Of a stretch of DNA of 7,764 bases, positions 1-5,941 are shown piece after piece. The position numbers were made by a program, and so were the translations under genes. The stretch lies in the NCBI GenBank assembly GCA_023458835.1, contig JAEWWY010000089.1, positions 1-7,764 on the forward strand, in the 5' to 3' direction. A model generated the notes under the pieces. The model searched no databases. It saw nothing but the letters and a program-made list of their open reading frames with translations, and was not told where the DNA came from. The stretch is from Bacillota bacterium (GTDB taxonomy: Bacteria; Bacillota; Clostridia; Christensenellales; Aristaeellaceae). Positions within the stretch are counted from its first letter, which is position 1, and the number at the start of each line of letters is the position of its first letter.

Positions 1-158
1 ATGCCATACATAGGCGCATACTTGAATACCAGGTAGTACGCAACCGGTATGGCCAGCATGGCGTACAGCGCCCGGTGCCGACAAATTGCCTTTATCCGCC
101 TGCCTGCGCCCAAGGGCCCGGCCGGATACGCCGCGCCCTGCAAGTTTCCGCCTCGCAC
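1..158 (-). CDS. Sugar ABC transporter permease, LplB type (N-terminal fragment)
   Basis: Only the first 52 codons are present; the gene runs off the left edge. Translation from GTG at 158 gives a short polar, basic N-terminus (RRIKAICRHRALYAML, about residues 20-35) leading into a hydrophobic segment, about residues 31-46. The segment ends in the signature VFKYAPMYG (residues 44-52), a close match to the FKYxPMYG stretch at the first membrane helix of LplB/YtfT-like permeases (MalF-type, binding-protein-dependent transport). The GTG start is chosen because GGGAGGAG lies 8 nt upstream and an in-frame stop lies at 192-194. In the family this subunit pairs with a YtcP/MalG-like permease and a lipoprotein binding protein to import oligosaccharides or modified sugars across the cytoplasmic membrane. 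It lies directly downstream of the membrane AraC regulator on the same strand, which supports the call. The substrate cannot be told. Confidence 0.82.
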   Translation of the reverse strand, partial: MRGGNLQGAAYPAGPLGAGRRIKAICRHRALYAMLAIPVAYYLVFKYAPMYG

Positions 159-166
159 CAGCAACA

Positions 167-174
167 CTCCTCCC
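167..174 (-). promoter_or_regulatory. Strong ribosome binding site of the permease gene
   Basis: Read on the minus strand the bases are GGGAGGAG, with an 8-nt spacer to GTG at 158. This near-perfect Shine-Dalgarno sequence fixes the GTG start over the in-frame GTG at 167 and TTG at 164, which overlap it or sit too close to it. Confidence 0.75.
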
Positions 175-239
175 GCATGTGTTATGGAATATCATGCAAC
201 TGCTGAGGGCAGATAGCACCTTTCCAATGTGACCATGGT

Positions 240-274
240 GGAAAAGAGGATATGCCGGCGGATTCCTCTTTTCC
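240..274 (-). repeat. 11-bp perfect inverted repeat in the permease leader
   Basis: GGAAAAGAGGA at 240-250 is exactly mirrored by TCCTCTTTTCC at 264-274, with a 13-nt loop. It lies between the regulator stop (382) and the permease start (158), so it would form a stable hairpin in the leader RNA. No T-run follows on either strand, so it is not a standard intrinsic terminator. It may be an operator (palindromic DNA site), an RNA-stabilising or processing hairpin, or part of an attenuator. In minus-strand RNA the 3' arm (246-240) could pair instead with 225-219, which would exclude the first hairpin. Confidence 0.6.
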
Positions 275-319
275 TGGCCCCCCGCTTGGGTGACAGTAAA
301 GTCAAAGGGATCCGGGATG

Positions 320-328
320 TATATAGCA
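320..328 (-). promoter_or_regulatory. Candidate extended -10 element for the permease operon
   Basis: On the minus strand TGCTATATA matches an extended -10 (TGn plus TATATA, five of six against TATAAT). No recognisable -35 lies 16-18 nt upstream; that area is A-rich. If used, transcription would start near 313 and give a leader of about 155 nt containing the 240-274 hairpin. Read-through from the regulator gene is an equally reasonable source of expression. Confidence 0.25.
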
Positions 329-381
329 AAAATCCGATGCGCTTTTTTTATGCACGCCTGTACGTTGTTTCAGCCCTGCCG

Positions 382-2706
382 TCAGGTCTGCTCCTGCAGG
401 CTTTCCCTGTAGGCCTTGGGGGTCATGTTATACTGCTCCCGGAACCTTCGAATGAAGTAGGAGGTGTTGTTGTAGCACACCTGGCAGGCCACCTGCTCCA
501 CCGTCAGATCCCTGTTTTCATCAAGCAGGCTTTTTGCCCTTTCCAGCTTCTGCTCAATCACATAATGTACAAAGTTTTGTCCTGAAACCTCCTTAAAGAT
601 TTTGCTCAGATAAGCGCCGGAGATCCCAAGATATTCGCTGACAGTCACCATGGACAAATCGGACTGGATGTTTTTTGAAATGAAATCCTGTGCCCGGGAA
701 ACCAGCAATCTTTTGTGCTGTGCGCTGTCAGGCAGGTCGGGCTGTGTGCCCGGCTCATAATAATTTGCCTTCAGGCATTCCAGCTCCACGCATAGGGTCT
801 GCACCAAATCCGTAAAGCAGGAGGCGCTGCCCAACAAGGCATTGACCGCATTGGCTGTGGCAACATCATCCACCACCTCCATAATGTGCAGGAAAAGGGC
901 TGTGGATATATAGGCGGCCACATCCAGCACTGTCTGATAGGCATAAGGATTGTTTACAATCTCCCGTTCCAATACCTGCAGCGCTTCGACCGCGTTGGCC
1001 GTATCACGCTCTTTGAGCGAGGCGGAAAAGCGTGCAAGGCAACTCTTTTTCACACATGCTGCAGACCGCTCGCAGCGCTCAATAAATCCCGGATCATTCA
1101 GCAGCCGCTGATCGTTCACGAAATACGCATATCTTATGGCCTGGTATGCATCAAGTTGGGAATGGTGCATATCGGCCAGCGAGCTGGAGAATCTGCCCAT
1201 TGTGTAAAAAAGGCACGCGCGGTTGACGCCCAAGATCGCCTCCAACGCGGACAAAGCTCCCTCTCCTGCCTGGGACGCTTCATTTGCGCCGCAGTTGTAC
1301 AGGCAAAACAGATAGCGATCCTCCTCACTTTGTGAAATGCGCGTGGCATAAAATACGAAATTGCTGCCGGCATGCTGCATGACGCTTCCCTTGGATGGCT
1401 TTTCCAAAACATCTTGATATGCGGGAAGCTTGACGAGGATCACACAGTAAGCGCTGTAGGGAAGGCTGATTTCACAAATCCGCGCAAAAGAACACAGATG
1501 CTTGTGAGAATTGCGCTCACTGAATATCACCGTGATGAGAAAATTGCGCTGCAATACCTGCTGATTCTCCCTGAGCAAGCTGTCCTGGTTGTATACTTCG
1601 CTGTGCAGCGCTTTTATCCGATTGCCAATGAACTCATATTCATCCTGTACTTCCTCGTTTTCCAGCGTGAAATCATCCCGTATCTCATCAATGATATGCT
1701 TCAGCGGTTTTCGAAACATGATCTGGGATACCTTGGCGCTTCCCATCCAGCAAAACAGCAATACGCCGTACACGCCGGCGATGGAAGCCCCCAGCAGATA
1801 GAGGCTCCGATAGATATTGTCCCGTACCGCCACTTGGTGTACACGCCATCCATTGGAAAGCACAAAGCTGTATGCCTCCAGCCCATCGCTGTGCAGGTAG
1901 TTTTGTTCCGCCGGCAGGCGGCTGCCCAGTTTGCGCTGTACTTCCGGTGGCGCATGGAACAAAAGGGGCTTCCCCAACTGGTCATATACCAAGTATCCGG
2001 CCTGGCTGTCGGTATTCCACCTGGAAACAAGCTTGTCCAGCAGATGGCCGTTGATGCCTATGGAGATATACCCAAGCGCATACTTGCTGTCAACCCCCTG
2101 GGGATACATGATGTTATACGATATCATACCGCTGCTGTCGGTGTCCCACCAACTGCTATCGCACGAAGCTACATGCCTGCCGAATATCATCCGGTATACC
2201 GTGTTCGATGCGTTGCGGTCCGTAGGCAGCGACAGGCCGCTTTCGCTGGATAAAAACAGGTTGAGTCCCTCAGTGTATAGTGAAATTGTGCTGATGACGG
2301 AACTCTTGGCGGCCACGGAGGATTGAATGGTTCGGGAAAGCGCGTATATTTTGGCGTAATGGTCCATCTCTCTCGCCATGAAATAGGAAAATACCAGATC
2401 TTTTTTTGCGCCGACTATCATATCCCATGCCTCAAGCAGGACGGGCGATATCATTTCGTCCTCCAGCTCCTTGCACCGAAGATCAAAAAGGGACTGCGCC
2501 ACATCGCGGACCCTGCCGGTATACTCCCGCGAGAGGAGGTTCCACAAAAAGTAGCAAAAAACGGTGGTGGATAGCACCGCAAAAAGCGTCATGTAAACCA
2601 TCGTTTTGGAGAAGACAGATTGCTTTTTGCGCCCATGCCCGTTCCCCCGCAACCCGATGCCACTCACCCGCATCATCTCCGATTTCATGCCGTGTGAAGC
2701 GATCAC
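382..2706 (-). CDS. Membrane-anchored AraC-family transcriptional regulator with extracellular sensor
   Basis: Predicted to sense an extracellular ligand and regulate the neighbouring sugar transport cassette. In the 774-residue longest form there is a basic N-terminus (GRKKQSVFSK, 25-34), a first membrane helix at about 36-58, an extracytoplasmic region at about 59-300 of the kind usually assigned to dCache/PAS-like sensors, and a second helix at about 302-321. A cytoplasmic linker and a poorly conserved middle region follow (322-660). At the C-terminus are two AraC helix-turn-helix units: LSMVTVSEYLGISGAYLSKIF (684-704, split here as LSMVTVSEYL and GISGAYLSKIF) and residues 735-767, which include the typical SYFIRRFREQYNMTPKAYR. 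The layout resembles Bacillus YesS/YtdP. The given end is the outermost start, GTG 2706, which has no clear ribosome site. ATG 2688, 2676 and 2673 also lie in frame, and GTG 2667 has the best-placed site (GGAG, 9-nt spacer), so the true start may be 2667. The gene looks intact, with its own promoter after the aro terminator. Confidence 0.93.
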   Translation of the reverse strand: MIASHGMKSEMMRVSGIGLRGNGHGRKKQSVFSKTMVYMTLFAVLSTTVFCYFLWNLLSREYTGRVRDVAQSLFDLRCKELEDEMISPVLLEAWDMIVGAKKDLVFSYFMAREMDHYAKIYALSRTIQSSVAAKSSVISTISLYTEGLNLFLSSESGLSLPTDRNASNTVYRMIFGRHVASCDSSWWDTDSSGMISYNIMYPQGVDSKYALGYISIGINGHLLDKLVSRWNTDSQAGYLVYDQLGKPLLFHAPPEVQRKLGSRLPAEQNYLHSDGLEAYSFVLSNGWRVHQVAVRDNIYRSLYLLGASIAGVYGVLLFCWMGSAKVSQIMFRKPLKHIIDEIRDDFTLENEEVQDEYEFIGNRIKALHSEVYNQDSLLRENQQVLQRNFLITVIFSERNSHKHLCSFARICEISLPYSAYCVILVKLPAYQDVLEKPSKGSVMQHAGSNFVFYATRISQSEEDRYLFCLYNCGANEASQAGEGALSALEAILGVNRACLFYTMGRFSSSLADMHHSQLDAYQAIRYAYFVNDQRLLNDPGFIERCERSAACVKKSCLARFSASLKERDTANAVEALQVLEREIVNNPYAYQTVLDVAAYISTALFLHIMEVVDDVATANAVNALLGSASCFTDLVQTLCVELECLKANYYEPGTQPDLPDSAQHKRLLVSRAQDFISKNIQSDLSMVTVSEYLGISGAYLSKIFKEVSGQNFVHYVIEQKLERAKSLLDENRDLTVEQVACQVCYNNTSYFIRRFREQYNMTPKAYRESLQEQT

Positions 2707-2708
2707 AC
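2692..2708. repeat. Small inverted repeat at the regulator's start region
   Basis: The plus strand reads GTGTGA, five bases (AGCGA), TCACAC: a perfect 6-bp inverted repeat over 17 bp. It overlaps the outermost start GTG (2706) and sits just upstream of ATG 2688. It could be a protein-binding operator or a small hairpin in the 5' end of the mRNA. It resembles a CRP box (TGTGA-N6-TCACA), but the spacer is one base short of that consensus and no CRP gene is seen. Its presence fits a start at or below 2688. Confidence 0.4.
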
Positions 2709-2770
2709 TTTTTTCCCATGCCTCGTACTGCCATTGTCCGCCTTCGCGCCGCTTATGTCCGAATTCTTAT

Positions 2771-2784
2771 ATGAATCGTTTCAT
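2771..2784. repeat. Short inverted repeat near the regulator's transcription start
   Basis: ATGAA-TCGT-TTCAT is a perfect 5-bp inverted repeat lying 7 bp past the proposed -10, where the transcript would begin. An operator at this spot would be well placed for autoregulation, but a repeat this short is also easily found by chance in AT-rich DNA. Confidence 0.2.
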
Positions 2785-2791
2785 TTATTAC

Positions 2792-2820
2792 ATGCTAACA
2801 TAATCTACAGATTGCGTCAA
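2792..2820 (-). promoter_or_regulatory. Probable sigma-A promoter of the regulator gene
   Basis: On the minus strand TTGACG (2820-2815) is followed after exactly 17 nt by TAGCAT (2797-2792). A TG dinucleotide at 2800-2799 makes the latter an extended -10. The hexamers match consensus at five and four of six positions. It lies between the aro operon terminator and the regulator gene, in AT-rich DNA. The predicted start of transcription is near 2785, leaving an 80-120 nt leader depending on the start codon. Confidence 0.5.
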
Positions 2821-2889
2821 TTCATTCTCTCCAGGTTTGCTATTTTATCCTATTGCCGTGAATGGATTCTATATTCGAATGCGTATATC

Positions 2890-2920
2890 AAAAAAACATA
2901 TCGGCGATAACCGATATGTT
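2890..2920 (-). terminator. Rho-independent terminator of the aro operon
   Basis: AACATATCGG (2895-2904) and CCGATATGTT (2911-2920) form a perfect 10-bp stem with a 6-nt loop. Read on the minus strand the stem runs straight into seven T residues (2896-2890), the classic intrinsic terminator form. It starts 70 nt past the tyrA stop and separates the aro operon from the regulator. On the plus strand only a broken T-rich stretch follows, so reverse-direction activity would be weaker. Confidence 0.88.
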
Positions 2921-2944
2921 CATTTTCGTTCATTTATGAGCGCC

Positions 2945-2991
2945 AGAAGAATATGACAGAACCCGGACCATGTGCGCGTGTGCATTCTTCT
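2945..2991 (-). repeat. 8-bp inverted repeat at the tyrA stop codon
   Basis: AGAAGAAT (2945-2952) is mirrored by ATTCTTCT (2984-2991), with a 31-nt spacer rich in GTGCGCGTG. The right arm touches the last base of the tyrA stop codon. It could form a weak hairpin in the mRNA tail ahead of the true terminator. It has no T-run, and its role, if any, is unknown. Confidence 0.3.
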
Positions 2992-3830
2992 CAGGAATCC
3001 AGCTTCTCCCGGCGGGCGGTAGAAGCTTCAAAAAGCCGAATGAGCGCATCCTTGTCCTCCCGCTCAAGCGCATCCCGGATCAAGCCGAGCTGGGCGGAAA
3101 AATCGCCGATGGCTTCCAGCAGAAAATCCTTGTTGGACAAAAAAAGCTCGCTCCATAAAGCACCGTTGATCTTGGCGATGCGGGTCAGGTCCCGGTAGCT
3201 GTCGCCAATGAACTGTCCTGTTTCCCGGCCCTCCCGGTCACTGTTGATCAAAGCTACGGCCAGCGCGTGGGGAAGCTGGGAGGTGTGGGCAATCAGCATG
3301 TCGTGGGTTTCCGGGGATATGCGCCGCACCCGCTTAAAGCCCAGATCCATCGCCACCGATTCCACCAGGCGCAGGCTCTCCTCCTTGTTGTGGGGGAGGG
3401 GTGTAATGAGATAATTCGCCCCTTTGAACACCGCGTCGGAGGCGAAATCAAAGCCCATCTTTTCCCGGCCGGCCATGGGGTGCCCTGGTACAAAATCGAC
3501 GTTCCCGGGCAGAAGGCTTTCCAGTTGGCTCACCAGCGCGCTTTTGACGCCTGTGGCGTCGGTGATGACGGAGCCCGGCTTGAAATCCTTTTTATGGGCG
3601 GTTAAAAAGCCCGGCACGCTGTGGGGATAGATGCAAAGGATGGTTAAATCGGCCTTTTGCAACAGCTCCGCGCCATCCCGGCTGCCCTCCAGGATATAGC
3701 CCTGCTCCCTGGCCTTCAAAAGCGTTTCCTCGCTCGTATCGATGCCGTATACCGCGTCATAGCCCGCTTTTTTCAGGCCCATGGCAAAGGAGCCGCCGAT
3801 GACGCCAAGGCCCGCGATGGCGATGTTCAT
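2991..3830 (-). CDS. tyrA: Prephenate dehydrogenase (monofunctional, no ACT domain)
   Basis: Oxidises and decarboxylates prephenate to 4-hydroxyphenylpyruvate, the committed step to tyrosine, in the cytoplasm. The 279-residue product starts with a Rossmann fold, GLGVIGGS (7-14). Asp31 at the end of the second strand predicts NAD rather than NADP. Family motifs follow: DATGVKS (91-97), HPMAGRE (117-123) and HDMLIAHTSQLPH (176-188), with a helical C-terminal dimerisation half. It ends at residue 279 without the ACT domain found in many Bacillota TyrA proteins, so tyrosine feedback may act elsewhere. The start is ATG 3830, with AGGGAG 8 nt upstream (3844-3839). The reading frame stays open to 3902, but that extra stretch is not Rossmann-like. 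The start overlaps the aroQ stop as ATGA, pointing to coupled translation. An arogenate-specific enzyme cannot be excluded. Confidence 0.95.
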   Translation of the reverse strand: MNIAIAGLGVIGGSFAMGLKKAGYDAVYGIDTSEETLLKAREQGYILEGSRDGAELLQKADLTILCIYPHSVPGFLTAHKKDFKPGSVITDATGVKSALVSQLESLLPGNVDFVPGHPMAGREKMGFDFASDAVFKGANYLITPLPHNKEESLRLVESVAMDLGFKRVRRISPETHDMLIAHTSQLPHALAVALINSDREGRETGQFIGDSYRDLTRIAKINGALWSELFLSNKDFLLEAIGDFSAQLGLIRDALEREDKDALIRLFEASTARREKLDS

Positions 3831-4273
3831 GGGCGGCGCTCCCTGATGTGCTCTTCCAGCGCCTCCATGGCCAGCACATAGCCTTGGGGGCCGAAGCCGC
3901 AAATCTGCCCCAGGCAGGCGGGGGCGGTCACGGAAGTATGGCGGAACTCCTCCCGGGCATGGATGTTGGAAAGATGCACCTCCACCGCGGGCAAGGCGGC
4001 GGCCTTCAGCGCGTCGTGCAGCGCATAGCTGTAATGGGTATACGCCCCGGCGTTTAGAATGATGCCGTCGTACTTTTTCAAAAAAGCCTCGTGCACCCAG
4101 TCTATGAGCAGCCCCTCATGGTTGCTTTGGCGGATGTCCAGATCGATATTCCGCTTTTCCGCTTCCTTTTGAAGCTGGGCGCAAATGGCCTCGTAGCTTT
4201 TTACGCCGTATACACCGGGCTCCCGGAGCCCCGTAAGGTTCAGGTTGGGACCGTTGAGCAAAAGGATGCGCAT
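3827..4273 (-). CDS. aroQ: 3-dehydroquinate dehydratase, type II
   Basis: Third step of the shikimate pathway: dehydrates 3-dehydroquinate to 3-dehydroshikimate. The 148-residue length is normal for the small dodecameric type II enzymes. The N-terminal NGPNLNLTGLREPGVYG (7-23) carries the Arg17 and Tyr22 of the active-site lid. QSNHEG (49-54), NAGAYTH (74-80), EVHLSNIHAREEFRH (98-112, including His100 and the essential His105-region) and the following Arg111 complete the substrate pocket. Start ATG 4273 has AAGGAGG (4287-4281) with a 7-nt spacer; this site overlaps the aroE stop codon. The gene starts 12 nt after aroE and ends in a 4-nt overlap with tyrA. Confidence 0.97.
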   Translation of the reverse strand: MRILLLNGPNLNLTGLREPGVYGVKSYEAICAQLQKEAEKRNIDLDIRQSNHEGLLIDWVHEAFLKKYDGIILNAGAYTHYSYALHDALKAAALPAVEVHLSNIHAREEFRHTSVTAPACLGQICGFGPQGYVLAMEALEEHIRERRP

Positions 4274-4285
4274 GTACTTTCCTCC

Positions 4286-5098
4286 TTAGCGGGCCAGCTT
4301 GTCATACAGCTCCCGGTAAATGATGCCGGTGATTTCCCGCGGGATGCTTTTCTCCCAAAAGATTTCCTCCGCCCGCACCGCCTGGGCCACCAGCATGTAC
4401 AGGCCGTTGCAGCAGGGCTTATGGAAGCTTCGCGCCATGGATAAAAGCCGCGTCTCCCAGGGATTGTAGATGGTATCCACCACGGCGTCGAACCGGGCGA
4501 CCACATCCCCTGGCACGGGGGAAGCATCCCCGTGGGGCCACATGCCCACCGGCGTGGCGTTGAGCAACAACCCGCCGGACATGCTTTCCAGGGCTTCATA
4601 GCCGATGAAGCATGTATTCGGCAGCGGCGGCGCTTTCCCCTCCGGGCTGCGGCTGGCCACATACACATGGGCCGCACCCAACTCATGAAGCGCCTGCAGC
4701 GCCGCCTTGGCCGCCCCGCCGCTGCCCAGGACCACCGCCTTCTTCCCGGCGGGGTCCATATCATGGAAGGCAAGCATTTCCTTCAGCCCGTATACATCCG
4801 TATTGTAGCCGATGAGCCTGCCGCCCGCGTTCCTGACCGTGTTCACAGCCAGAAGTGCCCTGGCGGAAGCATCCATTTCATCCAGTTGGGGCAGGATCAT
4901 CTCCTTGTAGGGGATGGTGACGTTGATCCCCTTGAAGGACAAAAGCCTGAGGGCCTGTCCCACATCCTTCAACGAGTCCCTGGGGATCTCCATCAGCTTG
5001 TAGGCGGCTGGGAGGGACAGAAGCTCAAACAGCCGGGTATGGATGACCTCCGACAGGCTGTGCCCCAGCTTCTCCCCGATAAGTCCAAGGAATTCCAA
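4286..5098 (-). CDS. aroE: Shikimate 5-dehydrogenase
   Basis: Reduces 3-dehydroshikimate to shikimate with NADPH. The 270-residue protein has GHSLSEVIH (12-20) for shikimate binding, where the usual SLSP is SLSE. NVTIPYK (59-65) carries catalytic Lys65, and NT (86-87) with GYNTDVYG (97-104) carries Asp101. The dinucleotide loop is GSGGAAKA (125-132), followed by ASR (148-150) at the NADP-phosphate site. NATPVGMWP (180-188), YNPWET (211-216) and NGLYMLVAQA (231-240) with Gln239 finish the family pattern. The start is TTG at 5098, supported by AGGAGG with a 7-nt spacer and by the family N-terminus falling right there; no nearby ATG fits. It begins 12 nt after pheA and stops 12 nt before aroQ. 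Confidence 0.96.
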   Translation of the reverse strand: MEFLGLIGEKLGHSLSEVIHTRLFELLSLPAAYKLMEIPRDSLKDVGQALRLLSFKGINVTIPYKEMILPQLDEMDASARALLAVNTVRNAGGRLIGYNTDVYGLKEMLAFHDMDPAGKKAVVLGSGGAAKAALQALHELGAAHVYVASRSPEGKAPPLPNTCFIGYEALESMSGGLLLNATPVGMWPHGDASPVPGDVVARFDAVVDTIYNPWETRLLSMARSFHKPCCNGLYMLVAQAVRAEEIFWEKSIPREITGIIYRELYDKLAR

Positions 5099-5105
5099 AA
5101 TGATC

Positions 5106-5111
5106 CCTCCT
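5106..5111 (-). promoter_or_regulatory. Ribosome binding site that fixes the aroE TTG start
   Basis: AGGAGG on the minus strand lies 7 nt before TTG 5098. It touches the pheA stop codon (5113-5111), so ribosomes finishing pheA would be placed directly on it. The strong site probably compensates for the weak TTG codon. Confidence 0.7.
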
Positions 5112-5941
5112 CATCCCGCCTTGCCATACCGGCCCAGGAGCCTTAGCTCCCTGGCGCAGCCGGAAGCGGCCGATAGCGCCTTGTTCAGCTCCGCTTCGTC
5201 AATGACGCCCTCAAAGTCGGCGAAAAAGAAGTATTCCCAGGGTCTGCCCGGAATAGGCCTGGATTCGATCTTGCTCAAATTGACATTGTGCTGGGCAAAG
5301 CAGGTGAGCAGTTGGGCCAGTGACCCCACCTGATTGGCCACGTGAAAGGTGACGCTGGCTTTGTTGGGCGCCCGCAGGGAGCGGTTCTCCCGGCTGATGA
5401 CCACGAACCTTGTGGTGTTGTAAGGGTTATCGTGGATATTCTCCCGGAGAATGTGCAGGCCGTACAGCCTTGCGGCATAGCTCCCGGCGATGGCGGCCCG
5501 GCGCGTGTCCTTCCATTGGGCCACGCTCCTGGCGCTCAGTGCGGTGTTCAGGGAAGGAACCTGCACGATATTGGGATAGCCGGATAAAAAGCTCCGGCAC
5601 TGGGACAGCGCCTGGGGATGGGAGTGGATTTCCCGGAGCTCCTCCATCCGGCCGTCCTGCACCGCCAGCAAATGATGGGCCACGGGAAGCACCTGCTCCC
5701 CCACGATATGCAGGCTGGATTTGAGCAGCAGGTCATACGTTTCCGCCACCGCCCCCGCGGAGGAATTTTCAATGGGCAGCACGGCGTAGGCGGCGTCTCC
5801 CCCCGCCACCGCCGCCAATACGCCGCCAAAGGTATCGCAGGCGAGAAAGGAGCTGTCCTCCCCGAAGAAAGACGCGGCGGCCTGCTGGGAAAAGGACCCC
5901 TCCGTGCCGGGGAAGGCGACGGCGCCTGTCAGATCCGGCAT
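5111..5941 (-). CDS. pheA: Prephenate dehydratase with C-terminal ACT domain
   Basis: Converts prephenate to phenylpyruvate on the way to phenylalanine. The 276-residue protein has no chorismate mutase domain, so it is the monofunctional form. The catalytic domain (about 5-182) shows FPGTEGSFSQQAA (10-22), PIENSSAGAVAETYDLLL (56-73), SHPQALSQCRSFL (107-119) and the essential Thr-Arg-Phe triplet in NTTRFVV (175-181). The ACT domain (about 194-274) has VGSLAQLL (205-212) and ESRP (226-229), the phenylalanine-binding elements, which predicts allosteric feedback by phenylalanine. ATG 5941 is chosen because AAGGAG lies 8 nt upstream (5955-5950) and the domain starts at once; an in-frame TTG at 5968 has no such support. 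The first 13 nt overlap the end of aroC. Confidence 0.96.
   Translation of the reverse strand: MPDLTGAVAFPGTEGSFSQQAAASFFGEDSSFLACDTFGGVLAAVAGGDAAYAVLPIENSSAGAVAETYDLLLKSSLHIVGEQVLPVAHHLLAVQDGRMEELREIHSHPQALSQCRSFLSGYPNIVQVPSLNTALSARSVAQWKDTRRAAIAGSYAARLYGLHILRENIHDNPYNTTRFVVISRENRSLRAPNKASVTFHVANQVGSLAQLLTCFAQHNVNLSKIESRPIPGRPWEYFFFADFEGVIDEAELNKALSAASGCARELRLLGRYGKAG

Noticed and set aside
240..274. Hairpin as an intrinsic terminator for the regulator gene
   Set aside because: No T-run follows the stem on either strand, so it was kept only as an inverted repeat.
229..585. Plus-strand open frame across the leader and the 3' end of the regulator
   Set aside because: It overlaps the conserved second helix-turn-helix of the regulator and the hairpin region; no ribosome site or homology seen.
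1372..2253. Long plus-strand open frame (293 codons) opposite the AraC regulator
   Set aside because: It lies wholly inside a convincing minus-strand gene, has no ribosome site, and its translation shows no recognisable domain. It is a shadow frame.
2692..2708. CRP/CAP binding site
   Set aside because: The TGTGA/TCACA halves are separated by 5 rather than 6 bases, and the position overlaps possible start codons rather than a promoter.
3831..3902. Upstream extension of tyrA to 3902
   Set aside because: The extra 24 residues precede a textbook Rossmann start and overlap aroQ by 76 nt; ATG 3830 has its own ribosome site.
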